Source: Eutypella sp. D-1 (Eukaryota > Ascomycota > Sordariomycetes > Xylariales > Diatrypaceae). Taken from it: a stretch of DNA of 64,000 bases. The position numbers and the translations under genes were made by a program. The notes under the pieces are model-generated. The model did not search any database. It saw only the letters and a program-made list of their open reading frames with translations, and had not been told where the DNA came from. This document shows positions 45,610-57,531 of this stretch, piece by piece. Within the stretch, counting starts at the first letter, position 1, and each line of letters begins with the position of its first letter. Location: contig JAJTTP010000003.1 in the NCBI GenBank assembly GCA_023313575.1, forward strand, positions 1,178,001 through 1,242,000, written 5' to 3'.

Positions 45610-47492
45610 GGTGCTTAGGCTGGGAGGGGCTTGGACTTGTCGTTGATGAGGGTGAGAACGAGTGATCGACAAGGTAGGATCATTGCGAGACTGATGCCCA
45701 TGGGCATCCCTATTTTATATATACAGCGGTCTCATTGCGGCTCCCCTGCCCTTACCTCCCGTGGATAGCCTCGGGTGGTGTGGTAGCCATCTGCATGGTA
45801 TATTACTTGACACTATCGGCAAGTACGGTAACCAACGCCGAGCTCGTGTAGATAGCTTTTTCGACACGTCTTGCGTTCCATCGCCAGGGTTGATGATGTG
45901 CTGGTATCGGTAAGCATAGTGGCATGGGAATTGTCTGCCCCCGAACCCATGCCAGGACCAAAGTTCACCAAGGTTCCCCAAGGCGTATACGGCAGTTGAT
46001 CGCCGTCCTATCACTTGGCAAAGGCCAAGCCCAAACTTTATTCGCGGGGTTCAACGGCCCTTAGGAGGCGGTCTACCAATCAGTGATGAGCTATGCTTAA
46101 TCAAGAGAGAGGAGTAAATGCGCACAACACCTGTGGACAACTGCGAAATGCCGCGGTCTGCCCTCAACTGCGCTCGCCAAGAGAAGTTGGCGATCGGCTT
46201 GGCAAATGGCGTTTTCTCGCCCGCTTGTCGTATTTAATATCGACCTTCTGTTTTTTGCATGAACGTCCGTTATCAGGCATCACGCGAACCCCCAACCTAA
46301 CAGCCCAGACCCTGACACCTCTCATATTGCGGGGAAGCCCCGGTTCTATCCATGTAAGAATGCTGACTGCTTTCTGCCTGATATATCTATTATTCATAAC
46401 AGCAGCTCCCACTCTCGTTGGTTTGCAGCGAACCTTACGATATGATCACCTCCATCTTGACCTTGTCTCCAGTCAGTGTGTAGCAGTATCTATATATGCC
46501 GTGGGATCGCCCTCCCTTTCGGAGAATTGGCCATGCTCCTGCCGAGCGTTGGGGCCTGGCAATGCAATGCGAGTGGTTGACGATGAGTGGGCCCTTAAGT
46601 ATGCCTGTCCGTGTAGTCGCTGATTGCGAATATCTTCGCTGAATGATGTCGCCGGCCGGGCGGGTCAATGAGGCATTCAGGTTTCTCGCGATCCTCCTCA
46701 TGGACCGAGCCGTCCAACCGCCCGCAGACCGTCGCATCCTGCTTACAGATGGAGCCTAGCCTATTGATAGCTTGATTCCGCACGCGTATTTCCAGTGTCT
46801 TCCATACGCTTTTATGCGGCGCACGAAATCTTGCTTCTGTGAATGCGACTAAGGTCTTGGACCCGGATGTATGCGGTGCTCCTGTAGGTAACCCTGCCGC
46901 GGACTACGGCGCGCGCTGGATTCTTATTGGTTATGTAGGCCTTATCTTCCAAGCACTTGCCTCTTTGGGGCTGCACAAGATCCTCTCTCCATTCACGAGC
47001 CCTGCGTGTTCAGGGCCGGCGCTAGTCGACTCCCCCTAGGTAAGTACGAGGTCTCGCCGCTATCTAGACCAAGGCATTGCTTTGGAGTTGGCGGTTGACG
47101 ATATATCAATGGAAGGTTATTTTGCCGAAAAGCCGATGTCTATGCAATGGAACGACATAATCATGATGATACAGTTAGATCATGGCTATTCGCGGGAAAT
47201 CTACATTATGCCATTGCAATCTATTGTATCGTCACAGAACTGTCAGTCGACAAGAAAGGGGTACGAATACACGGTTAATTTTCCCTATCTTTCTTCCCCT
47301 ATACAATCATGCAACCGCGTAGAGCGATCGAGAGCGACTATTATGAGAACTTAATAGGCTAAAGGTAAGAGTGGCAGTACTTAGTGATACATATTTGGCC
47401 TATAGGATAGTTCATGAGACTCAAAGTGTTGCGACACCGTCACCGAAACCTGATTTCAAGCACTGGACTCAGGTTTGATGATCTCTTCGTAT
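45610..47492. other. Spacer
   Basis: About 1.9 kb. It starts with the promoter of the 45609 gene. Frames at 46093-46623 and 46839-47354 (plus) show no coding character, and no repeat is evident. Confidence 0.55.
45716..45723 (-). promoter_or_regulatory. TATA box of the choice-of-anchor-B gene
   Basis: TATATAAA on the minus strand, about 107 bases upstream of the ATG at 45609. This is a good match in a suitable position. Confidence 0.55.
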
Positions 47493-48821
47493 TTAAATTC
47501 CTGTCACTGCCCTGACGGCCCAGTTTGGAAGCGGACCACCATTAGCCACGAGCAATGGCTGGAACAGACTGTGAACCTGCTCTGCAAAGTACCTGTTGTG
47601 CTCGATCTTATACGAGGTTGATAAGAAATTGATATGTGCGGCTCTGCTTCCTGAACCCCAGTGATGCTGGAAAACGTTCTCGTACAAGGTCATAAAAGTG
47701 TAGACGAAGAATGACGGAAGGAGGTCGGGCGCCATGGCGGAGAAGACCTCCTCGGTATCCGGTGGTCGCAGGGGCGCCGGGTTATCGATATTGTTCATGC
47801 ACCAGAGTATGATGCCTATCACGGACCAGTACGAGAACCGCGGCTCCATAGACCGGTACGAGCAGCCCTGGAGGTGCGCGAGGCTACGGTATTGATTATG
47901 GATTTGTAGGATGTTGTGGAAATCCACGTTTGAGACGCCATTGTTCCGCCAGGCGGTCTGGCAGTCACGCCAATATCTCGTTATATTCCGACGTCGCCGG
48001 GTGTGGCGCGTAGGCCAAGGGTCGTGCCAGCACAGCTCATCGTTCTTTTCCAGTGAAGGGGGTAGGTTAGCGTGTTGTGATTTCGCAAATCGGAGACGTG
48101 GAGCTCGACGCTTTCCCGTCGGTGTACATACCTCTCTGTCCCATATCGAGACCGAGTAGCTGGTATTGATATTTTTGTCCAGGGCATCGGCGCCCTCAGG
48201 GGGGTGCTTGTGGATGAAGAAGGCAAGCCGATACTTGACGCAGCCGGGTGTGATTTGTATTCGGCGCCGTGGCCACGTCACAAGCGATGGCCACTGCTCG
48301 GTGAAGTCTTCGAATATCTTATGAGGATCGCCCGGGTTTGTAGATGAAGGATTATAAGAGGCATCGCCGGCGATATTTACCGTATAATGCGGGATACTGA
48401 GAATTTTCGGTTCCACCCACCCCCAAGCCCGCCGACGACGGCTACGCCGGCGCACATTGTACGCATTCAATGCTTCGGAAATGCTCCGGAGTTTGGGGAT
48501 CTTCACTATCGGACCACGCATTAGTCAATTTCGAGACACATATTCTGGGACCTCTTCCCAAGGGAAATCAGCTGTTTGGTGATCTTATTCACTAATAACT
48601 TGGCCTAGCCATGAAGGCGGGACGAGGGAGATTTTCATTAACATACATTCACCCGCCCCGGTAGTTTTTCCACTCTGACTGAGACTCTCCAGTACTTCGC
48701 CGATGCGGTCGATTTGCGCACCGTTATTCATTAACGCCTTGTGGCTTGCACCCACCAGTGAAGGGAAAGGTGCCGGAGCGTTCCAAGTGATGGCTGCGTG
48801 CTTTGGTACTGGCCCCGCCAT
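47493..48821 (-). CDS. Orphan protein downstream of the UstYa-like gene
   Basis: Preferred model: complement(join(47493..48044, 48132..48505, 48653..48821)), 364 aa. Exon 1 starts MAGPVPKHAAITWNAPAPF. The donor G|GTGAATG and acceptor GATAG| (after a CTAAT branch) join TTGA to VKIPKLRSISEALNAYN in phase. The second intron (48045-48131, donor GTATGT, CTAAC branch, acceptor AAAAG) is 87 nt with no stop, so an unspliced form is also open and adds 29 residues. I recognise no domain. Visible blocks are VEPKILSIPHYTVNIAGDAS, VKYRLAFFIHKHPPEGADAL and RSMEPRFSYWSVIGIILWCM. It lacks a signal peptide. It lies 280 bp downstream of, and in the same direction as, the UstYa-like gene. Confidence 0.68.
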
Positions 48822-49101
48822 GATGCCAAAAGTTATGGTTACCCCTGAGCAGAAAGAAAATTTTAAGGGCTTGAAAATGGGTTTATATATGGTGTTGGTT
48901 TGTTATTACGTTGAGACAAAGATATTTCTCTTCCGAAAACGGGATATATCTTTGGGTAGATCCGCTTTCGTTCCTGGCATTCCATCCGAGGCGGGTGAAA
49001 CTAGCGCTCTTCGACACCTTTCACCTTATGGCCAACAGAGAACTGGCCAATTAGATTTACCTTGGAGGAATGGCAACGAGCTTTATTCGATTATATAGCA
49101 T

Positions 49102-50010
49102 TTATATCCACTGCTTGTTTGAAGCCCTATTCTTATCCAAGTACTCGTAGACCTGGCTGTAGTCCTTGCACACGTGTTTGGCGTCCCATCCATCACTTCC
49201 ATCGAACCCGTCCGGGAACGTGGTTTGTTGACCTTCAAGAGCCACATCGCCGCAGCACATGATGCTTTGTCGCAGATAATCGAAGCAGTGCGTCAGATGC
49301 CAAGGTGTCTCTTCTGGGACCCGGCTACTGTTTGAAGAGAGCGCTGAATAGGCTTCGGCAATCGCAAACTATTCCCCATTTATTAGTATACCTTGGCGGA
49401 AACATGCGATTTTACATGCCGAATGCTCACCAGGCAGTGCAATTGATGTGTCATCGAGGACGTGACAACATATTTCTCGGGGAACTCCTCGAGCGGCTCG
49501 GGGAGGTTGTCGTACTCTTCTGGCTTCTTGATTTCAAGATATCCCAGGCCCCCTACCCGCACCAGATTAGACCAGACAACAAAAGCCTTAGCATGGGAGC
49601 AACATACTCGGCACTAAACCTAGCCACTTATTCAGGGTCTTCTTTGTGAAGAACTCCGAGGTATTTTCCGGCACGAAACCAGGATCCGGTTCGAATTGTA
49701 CCACCTGCTGGGGGAATTCGGGGGCAAACCCCGTGAGGTCGCCTGCACCTTCGAAATAGTGATCCCTGCCGTGCTTGTGCCCCCCACCCATCTGAAGGAC
49801 AATCACGACCAATAGTAAGAACGCGTTGATTAGCCAGCCGTAATCCTTCAGCGCCGCCACCCAGGATGTCTTCTTCCTTTCGCTATGCAGATAGTCCTTC
49901 TCATTCAGGTCGATCGTGTCGCTGACCTCTGTACTCGAGTCGTCATGGTCGTCGATCCGGACGGTGTTATACGAGCTGTCGTACGGGTTGCCTCGGTCTC
50001 CGTTGTTCAT
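49102..50010 (-). CDS. UstYa-family (DUF3328) oxidase-like membrane protein
   Basis: Model: complement(join(49102..49368, 49431..49552, 49608..50010)), 263 aa; introns have GTATGT and GTGAGC donors. The N-terminal 55 residues are acidic and cytosolic, followed by one membrane segment (WLINAFLLLVVIVLQM, about 59-74). The family region follows: GAGDLTGFAPEFPQQVVQFE, VPENTSEFF, RGLGYLEIKKPEEYDNLP, and two HxxHC motifs, HQLHC at 170-174 and HLTHC at 199-203. The last is extended as HCFDYLRQSIMCCGD. UstYa proteins catalyse oxidative cyclisation or related steps in fungal RiPP (ustiloxin/dikaritin) and some NRPS pathways, and the two HxxHC motifs are thought to form the active site. Both are intact. 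No precursor peptide or tyrosinase gene is visible nearby. Confidence 0.9.
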
Positions 50011-53000
50011 TGTGACACGCAAAATAAGGAAATAGGCCGGCCTGGGTAGTTAAAACGACTGTAATTGAATGATAAACCGACCTGCGGTGACGGAATAAAA
50101 TTTGCGATTTCGAAGAAATCTAAGATTGAAATCAAGAAGCGAATGAATAAAACGTGGCTTGCACTTCGTGAAAACGAAACAGCGACTACAGAGGTCTTAT
50201 ACATGCGACGATCATCTCCCTCCCCACACCAAGGCCCCCATCCCAAGCCATCTTGAGACTGGCGACACAGCCTACCCCCCTGGCGTTATTCAGGGGTGCA
50301 TGTTAGAGTACCTAGGTACACACCAAAGATGAAACCCCATCAAATCGTATCTTCAGATCTTCTAGATACTGATTATCTCAACTAGTAACACAATGTTAAA
50401 ATCGGGGGAAACCTGTAATTGAAGCTTTGATAATATTGCCACTCATTTTTATACTCTAAACCACTAGGGAAGAGTACGTCTTGAGAACACTGCCTAGGTA
50501 CACTTCTATGGTTGACCTTTCTTTTTCTCTTTCTGCTAAGGCGCCTCTGCGTGTCAACGCGGTTTCAAAACACGCTGGGGATGGCTTCAGTCCCACTCTA
50601 TTAAGTAATTATAAGACGCTTCTTAACAATTGTGCTCTGGAATCCTTCTCAGCCTCTCATACACACCGGCTCAGATTGAACTTCCTCGTGCCTTGACATA
50701 CTGCATCTCCCCCGCCCGAGATATAATTTATCCGGTTCGCGATCCTCCAATGCGACACACGACTGGTTTTATTTCCCGATAAACACATTTGCGTGTCTGG
50801 CTCTTGTCTTCGTTTTTCGTTCATGAGCCCTAGTACAATATTTGATTGGGGATATACAAGGACGCATAAGAATAAATATGTCCGAGTTAGCCGATAAAAG
50901 ACCCCCTTTACGCGCTCCATCGTGCGATGCAACTCCACCGAGCCAGTCGGTAGCGGCCGCAATTATTGGCACTGTTAAAGCCCGGCGGCTCGGGACTTCG
51001 CAGCGTCCGACTGCACTAAAGCATGCCCCCAAGCCTCTGTTGAATGTCTCAAACAGCTTCTCCGATCTGCGACTGCATTTGCCCACATGCTTGTAATCAG
51101 CAACTTGAGTGATCAACCCGAAAACCGGTATTCTGGTATAAACGGTTGCTAATATCAAGGTGCCGCGTGGTATCTTAACCAGTTCAATAATGTTGACCAT
51201 CTTTTCACCATTCTTAGAATACCCGTGGTGGTCTCTAGTAAAGCGCCACTCGTACAAAGAAGCAAGACGCAGCCTTAATACCAGTCACAGTAGCCCGCAA
51301 TTCATTCATCTATAGATACTGGTTGAAATTATCCCCTTATTGTTTTAGGGGGTTGCTTGATGTCAATAATGCCGCCGCATCTCCTCAATATAGGTATTCT
51401 ATCAAGCTGGTCTCTTCGTATATTACGTATAGCTCCACTCAAGACTGTCAGAGCAAGTTCGAATCCCATTAAACGGAGCTGGCACCATCTTAGGATTGAA
51501 CGAGCGGAGGAAGGGGCCATAAATCGTGCGGAAGTACAATTATTGTCTGTAAATTTATCGTCAAGTGTCACAAGTAGCAAGCTGGCGGGAACACAGACGA
51601 CTTCATAGATCTTCGCCGCTTCTTTTTAGCGGCGGTCGATTCAGTGGATCATGTTCGTCCTCCCGCAATTACATGCATAGATTTACATAGATTTAGATCA
51701 CAAGATCTGCGGTTATGTGTTTATCGCTTCGCAATTCGCTGATTAGCAGCGATTTTCACTTCGGCCACAGCTAGGAATTGCAAAAGTACTAATATATCTT
51801 TCAAGACCCCGTCAACAGGTACTCATTGTTTGTGATCCCTTGACAGGTATTTCCCCCTAATTGAATCTACTCCGATAGTAAGTCGGCTCTTCTTTTGTTT
51901 TAAGCTTTGATGCTCTAATCCACAACTCAGTATATTATGTCTGGCACATAATTACTTACGTGGTAGATCTCAGCCTGCCGAACCGCTTATGTGAATTAGA
52001 TTAGCCGCTGAATCGACCGCGCTAAAGTGAGGCTTTGCAACTGAAGCCTTCATTTTCGCTAACTTATAGCATTGCCACTTTTTAACATCAACACCGTTGA
52101 AAGAAATATTATCGAAAACCGCATGATCCCCTACAGTGTCATTCACAATTATATGCGATAGAAAGAGTCATTCGAAGTGCTATCGTAGGACTCGATCTAA
52201 AAGATTCCACAAAGACTTGAGCGATACCTCCATGATAAACTCCGAGGTTTAATTAGTACTGTGTGTAAGCAAGTCATGATGGAATGCTACATCTCTTGGA
52301 GTTTCCCAAGCCTGCCAGTAAGGACCGAGCTGTTATCTTATTCAGGATACTTATAAGGTAGCAATCTAGTAGCGTGCGAACTCTAGGACGACGACCGTTT
52401 CCCTGACCCAGCAAGTCCTTTTGGAGGGTTGTGGTGGGCTTCCGTCTTGTTGGATGCTGAGGACTGATTTGATTGACCGCTAGATTCTGCCATGAACAGC
52501 GGTGGCCATGACGTCGCGCTGACAAGCGGAAGGGCGCCGTCTTGCCATGATGAAGCGGCAAGAGTGGATTATTATACAGGTTCGTGCCTACGAGGTAGAT
52601 AAAGTAAGGTACGGTCTTTTCAAGTGCTATTGTCATCTAAGAGAAATGGCCTGGGGTTTCCCGTGCTGAAATCCTGGGTCAGCACTATTCACGGCATTCT
52701 ATAGTTGAGCACAGTGATATTTAAGCCTAGCAGTTATACTGAGTATCAATTCGGCTAGAGGCCTGATTACCAGATGTCATCCGATCTACTATTATTTACA
52801 TACCACACTGTAGTCTATAGGCATCAGTGAACCCAACGTTGTTTCTAAGAATAACTACACTATCAGAGCGATCTAGCTCGGGTGGGACCCGCATTGGACA
52901 ATTTGACCTAACACTCATGGAATGATTTGCGCCTATAGCCCGCGCTAGATCGGGGCGATGTTTCCCACTTGCCGAAAGAATCGTTTGACCCTACGGAGGT

Positions 53001-53132
53001 GGTATAGGGTGATCTATCTACGGCTGCGCGCCGAGGGTCCTGAAATCTTAAGTGCTGGTTCATTTTAGGGCGTGCGCGCTGTCAGCTACCATCTCGGGAT
53101 AGCCTCACCTGCAGCTGCGGACGGAACGGTAG

Positions 53133-53285
53133 GTGGCAGAGCTACCCTTGCAGCTCGGCCAAATTCCGAATGAGGGCTACAATACGTATCTTGGCAAGAT
53201 AGCCTACCAGGGTGGTTCCTTCGGTCAGCGCTCAAGCGCCACGGCCAGCTCAACGCCTTACGACCTGCGCAACTGCGCCGCATAA
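53133..53285 (+). pseudogene. Relic-like terminal exon
   Basis: A GC-richer island in AT-rich DNA. It is 50 codons plus TAA, entered directly after a GGTAG acceptor-like site. The translation reads VAELPLQLGQIPNEGYNTYL, then GKIAYQGGSFGQ and a tail ending YDLRNCAA. This looks like the C-terminus of a secreted protein. I could not find matching upstream exons. It may be the remnant of a gene lost in the decayed region. Confidence 0.25.
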
Positions 53286-53674
53286 CGATCGCCGTCCTAT
53301 GTCCCGTACTTGGAAGCTGGCCTTCCCTCATTATGCATACATACCTACGTGAGTTAGGGTATAATAGTAAGATTCCAAAAATGGACACTAGTGCCTCCAC
53401 GTTAAAAGCGCTTAGAACTAACAAGTGCTTATTCGAGCTTCGCTATCACGGTACGCGATACCGTTGCACCCTATTTGGGTGGAAACGGCTATAGAGGTCC
53501 TTTAAGCGAGAACACAGCTGAGGAGTTCGTCTTGTCAGCCAACATGCCATATACTGCAGCTCTCAGACTGTAGGGCTGTGTATTCTTACATTGCAGTCTA
53601 TATTGGGACTAGGTAGACCACGAGGTAGGGTTGATAAAGTCCGGCCCCTTGTCGATGGCATTGAATGGCAAGAG

Positions 53675-53680
53675 TATAAA
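53675..53680 (+). promoter_or_regulatory. TATA box of the secreted protease gene
   Basis: TATAAA about 117 bases upstream of the ATG at 53797. Assigned by motif and position. Confidence 0.45.
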
Positions 53681-53796
53681 GACGGCCTGGTCGGCCGTGT
53701 TGTTGAGAAACATGATCATCCTTATACCCAGCCCCATCGAGTTTAGTAGGTCTCTGTTCTTCGAAGTAAAATAATATCTCTTTTTTTCTGTCCAAA

Positions 53797-54795
53797 ATGG
53801 TTTCTCTCAGCCGCTCCCAAAGCCTCGCCGTGCTCGCCTTTTGCACAAGCGCCCTCGCCGCCCCTGCCCCGGCCCCTGCCTCTGAGGAGATCACCCTGCC
53901 TATTGGTCAGGCACCCCAGGGCTTCAGACCGGCTTGGGTCGGACCCAAGATCAACTACCACACCCTCACCGTCGACGAACTCAGCAACCAAAATGGTACG
54001 GTAGCGCCGCCGTCGGCCAACCTCGTGGGACGGGGACTGAAGAGCCGCGGCCCTATTGGCGAGGACAACCGCGAGCTGTTCCTCGAGACTGGATACCCCT
54101 ACTCGGCGATGGGAAAGATTGAGTGGTCCAACGGAGTGTTCTGGTAAGGAGCCCTCCACCTCGTGGATTAATCCTGAAACCCAGGGACTAACTGTGCATG
54201 ATGTAGCTCCGGCACTCTAGTGGGCCCCCGGCACGTGGCGACGGCGAAGCACTGCGCCCCTAGCGGCGAGGAAAACGTCGGTGTCAGTGTCCGGTTCATG
54301 CCGGCCTTCGACGAGGGCGAGCGGCTAGGCGGTGCGGGCGTCACGGACGTCATCTCACTAGCGGGATACTCGGTCGGCAACGACCCGGTAACCTCGTGCG
54401 ACTGGAAGGAGGACTGGGCGATCTTCATCCTCGACAGCGACCTGGGCAACCAGCACGGCTTCCTCGGCGCGCTATTGGTCGGCGACGAGGACACCGGCAA
54501 GCCCGACTTCTCCAACTACGGCTACCCGGGTGACCTGGGCAACGGCGCCCGCCCGTACCGGTCGACGGGCAACACCATCCACCCCGGCCCCTACACCTGC
54601 GATGCGTACGGCCCGTACGAATCGGACGCCGACATCGCGGGCGGCCAGAGCGGTGGCCCGATCTGGAAGGACGACGAGAGCGGCACCCCCTTCCTGTACG
54701 CCGTCGTCAGCGGCACGAGCTCCACACACTCGATCTTCTCCGGTGGCGACAACCTCCTGAAGTTCATCCTCAGTACTCGTGAGGACTGGCCGTAA
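53797..54795 (+). CDS. Secreted trypsin-fold serine protease (glutamyl-endopeptidase-like, S1)
   Basis: Model: join(53797..54143, 54207..54795), 311 aa. The intron (GTAAGG...CTAAC...TGTAG) falls just before the catalytic His. There is a signal peptide at 1-22 (SLAVLAFCTSALAAPAPAPA) and then a propeptide-like stretch to about residue 85, with a dibasic-like LKSRGPIGEDNR site. The catalytic triad is visible: His131 in TAKHC, Asp185 in KEDWAIFILD, and Ser264 in GGQSGGPIW. Cysteines at 116/132 and 180/247 could pair. The GYPG...TCD...QSGGP layout is that of bacterial-type glutamyl endopeptidases and their fungal relatives. Secretion and autolytic or Kex2-like processing are inferred. Confidence 0.88.
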
Positions 54796-55868
54796 GCGTT
54801 AGGCCATCCTGTTTAGGGGTTGCCCATTATAAGCCTGCCCGGGCCGAAACCCTTGGGAAGGGTAGCGGTGATATCACATCTCCCACCGAGCTGTACATAT
54901 GCAATATGCGCATTCTATGTAGATACTTCTATCTCGTGTATATATTTATAGACAATGAGCTGTACAATATTCCTTTTGTTCTAGATCAAATTGTTAGCTA
55001 GCCTTCAACTGATTTCTTGTTGAATAGCTACGCATCGGTGTTTAATACCCTACATGGGACGCAAGTGGACATCGTCAATGAAGTAGGCAAGCAGAGACGA
55101 GATACCTGCCCAAGAAATCATGCATACCGACGACATAGGCCCATAAGAGGTGAGCGGCAGCAAATGGGCAGGGGTCACCGAATAGTACTGTACGCATCTA
55201 TAAGTTAGCCTTTACTTACGATAGCCTTACTTAAATGGATACCGCCTCGCTCGTGAAATCTAAAATGCAGAGCGGTCACCAACATATACACGGGAAGAAG
55301 GTGAAGCCTCATGGTGTAGCAGGATATCGGTATCCAACTTGGGGCGAAATCGCACATTTATAGTTCTTGCTGTATGTTGTGTACAAAATCGAAGCAAGGA
55401 ATTCGTGCCCCTCAATCAACCCCTATTTTCGCCCAATTGACCTAACATGGAAGGCAGCTGGTAGCCGACTGCCATGCAGTAGAAATCTACTTTTATGAAA
55501 GAGACCTGCACAGCCACACAGCAGGCAGGTTCACTCCATGTGGCTTGTACCTATTGAAGCCCTACTAGTTACTATACGAATAGTAACCTGTTAGATAAGC
55601 ACCCCTTATCACTTATCGCTCCTCCACTCCCCTAGCGATAACGCACAATTTTCTACCACCACTGGGATTTAATTGAATATTGCCCCAACTTTTAGAGTAA
55701 CCCCTAGGTACCTAAGTTCCTTTTTTTCGCAAATCTCAACTTCGACAACTTCATTCCCACTTCTTACGACCAAAGAACCCGCCGACCGACGCCCCTCGTC
55801 ATCCTCTCCCCTTACGACTTCCCTGTCCGTTTCCCAAAAGTCGAATTCACAGTACCAATACCGCAAAA
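54796..55868. other. Spacer and eS19 promoter
   Basis: About 1.1 kb. The last 250 bases are pyrimidine-rich, as is usual upstream of fungal ribosomal protein genes, with CCCTAGGTACCTAAG near 55703-55717. No gene is seen. Confidence 0.55.
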
Positions 55869-56780
55869 ATGACTGGAGGCATTTCTGTCCGCGATGTTGA
55901 TGTAGGTTACCCGAAACTCGCCGTCTGATGAACCGCATACGCGCCTCGCACATTATCATACCTCGAGCGCACTGCACTGCACTGCACTGCGAAAGTTGAT
56001 AGAAAGAAGCCGTCGTATGGCCTCGAAATTCTTCGAATTCGCTGCATCGCATCCAACAAGATGGGGTTCACGGAATTGCGTGGGAGCAGAGAGCAGGCGT
56101 GAGGGGATCGAAAGATCTCTGATGACGGAATTTTGCTGACTGGTAGTCTTTCTCAATCTGCAGGCGCAAAAATTCATGTAAGAGAGCACCGTTCCTGATC
56201 ATTGTGGCATGGTCATTTCTTTTTTTCCTGAAGTAATACTGACAAGTAGTATAGCAACGCATATGCTGGCTTCTTGAAGCGCCAGGGAAAGCTCCCCATT
56301 CCGGGTTGGGTTGATACCGTCAAGACGGGTGTCTCCCGCGAGCTTCCTCCCCAGAACATCGGTTAGTGATTGATCACCTGGCATGGTTTGATTCCGTCAC
56401 GACCGAACATGAGCTAATCAGAGGTAAAAGACTGGTTCTACGTTCGTGCTGCTGCCGTCGCCCGCCACGTCTACCTCCGCAAGACCGTCGGTGTTGGCCG
56501 TCTCCGCAGGACCCACGGTACTGCCAAGAACCGGGGTGTCCGCCCCTCCAGGCACGTCGATGCCAGTGGTTCCGTCGACCGCAAGATCCTCCAGTCCCTC
56601 GAGAAGATCGGCGTTGTCGAGCACGACGAGGAGAAGGGTGGCCGCCGTATCACCCAGAGCGGACAGCGTGACCTGGACCGTATGTGGCACTCTCAACTCC
56701 GACGCTGAACTAGTCGCTAACCCGTCACAGGTATCGCCCAGACCACTGCTGAGGCCGAGGAGGAGGAGGATGAGGAATAA
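55869..56780 (+). CDS. rps19: Small-subunit ribosomal protein eS19 (Rps19)
   Basis: Model: join(55869..55901, 56164..56177, 56255..56361, 56431..56679, 56731..56780), 150 aa. The five exons include a 14-nt microexon that supplies AQKF plus two bases. The joined protein reads MTGGISVRDVDAQKFINAYA, then GFLKRQGKLPIPGWVDTVKT, DWFYVRAAAVARHVYLR, VGRLRRTHGTAKNRGVRPSR, and a C-terminus rich in Glu. This is unmistakably eS19 and full length. It is needed for late 18S rRNA maturation and is part of the 40S head. Dense introns are normal for fungal ribosomal protein genes. The first intron is the largest (262 nt) and contains a pentanucleotide repeat. Confidence 0.97.
55971..55990 (+). repeat. (ACTGC)4 in intron 1 of rps19
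   Basis: Four perfect tandem copies of a five-base unit within the intron. Confidence 0.9.
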
Positions 56781-57531
56781 ACTTGATACCGATACCTCAA
56801 TGTTTGGTCAAGGGTTTTGGGGGGCATGGCATAGGGAACGGCGTTTTAAAACGGCTACGCAGTGAATGATTTTCAGCTATCACAAGATCCATTCTCCTTC
56901 TTGCCTATGCGTATGACTTCAATGGTGTGTCTATGGTGAGGTGTAAAATTCGCGTGCCAATGGCATGTGAACAATAGTACCCAACCTTCCACGTGTGTTG
57001 CCATCTGAGGAGACATCAGCCGGGTACATGACATGTAGGATAGCGGCCCCCTATTTGCCGATAAGAGAGAAATCATGTTTTAATGATGACCCATGGGCAG
57101 CTACTTCCAGTGTTGATGATTCGGTTACATTCTATGTCTAAGCCGTACCACACTACTACCATGCTCGGCTCATTACAACAGTCTCCATGGTCATGTAGAA
57201 AAGGATTCTATCTGGTGAGAAAGCGTTAGGTAGCTCATAGGTCACATGCTCCTTCTCGGAGGGGTTTTATCTTATGGCATCTTCTTTACACATCAGCTCC
57301 CAGGAGCTGAATTTCAGCTAACTGGATACCTCCATCAATCTACCCCTCAACCTCTTACACATAAGGTTAGGCCACTGTGGTTTCCTCTTTTAATCTCAAC
57401 TCATCCCGTTCCAAGAACTTACACTATCGTTATCCTATTCCTTATCCTTATTCACTAGTCATCTTCCAATAATCTGTTCTCTGTTACCAGATAGCCAGGA
57501 CCCTCTCACTAAAGAAAAAAACCTTGATAGT
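56781..57531. other. Spacer
   Basis: About 750 bp comprising the rps19 3' flank and the promoter of the ankyrin/deaminase-like gene. No gene is seen. Confidence 0.6.

Larger units (their letters stand above)
50011..53796. other. AT-rich gene-free region
   Basis: About 3.8 kb. 50300-53000 is AT-rich with stops in all frames and frequent TA steps, possibly a repeat degraded by RIP, although I did not compute an index. Weak frames occur at 50842-51096 (plus) and 50769-51257 (minus), overlapping on opposite strands. A relic-like open segment lies at 53133-53285. Confidence 0.5.

Noticed and set aside
46093..46623. A 176-codon plus-strand frame
   Set aside because: Its composition and lack of domains or splice context give no support.
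49588..49607. Open reading past the first UstYa donor
   Set aside because: The read-through adds only a few unrelated residues before a stop, while splicing restores the family sequence RGLGYLEIKK.
37765..50010. A complete secondary-metabolite cluster
   Set aside because: Oxidoreductases and a UstYa-like protein are present, but there is no synthase, precursor peptide, transporter or pathway regulator in the window.
51457..51467. gttcgaatccc, resembling a tRNA B box
   Set aside because: I could not fold an acceptor, D or anticodon arm around it; no A box lies at the right distance.
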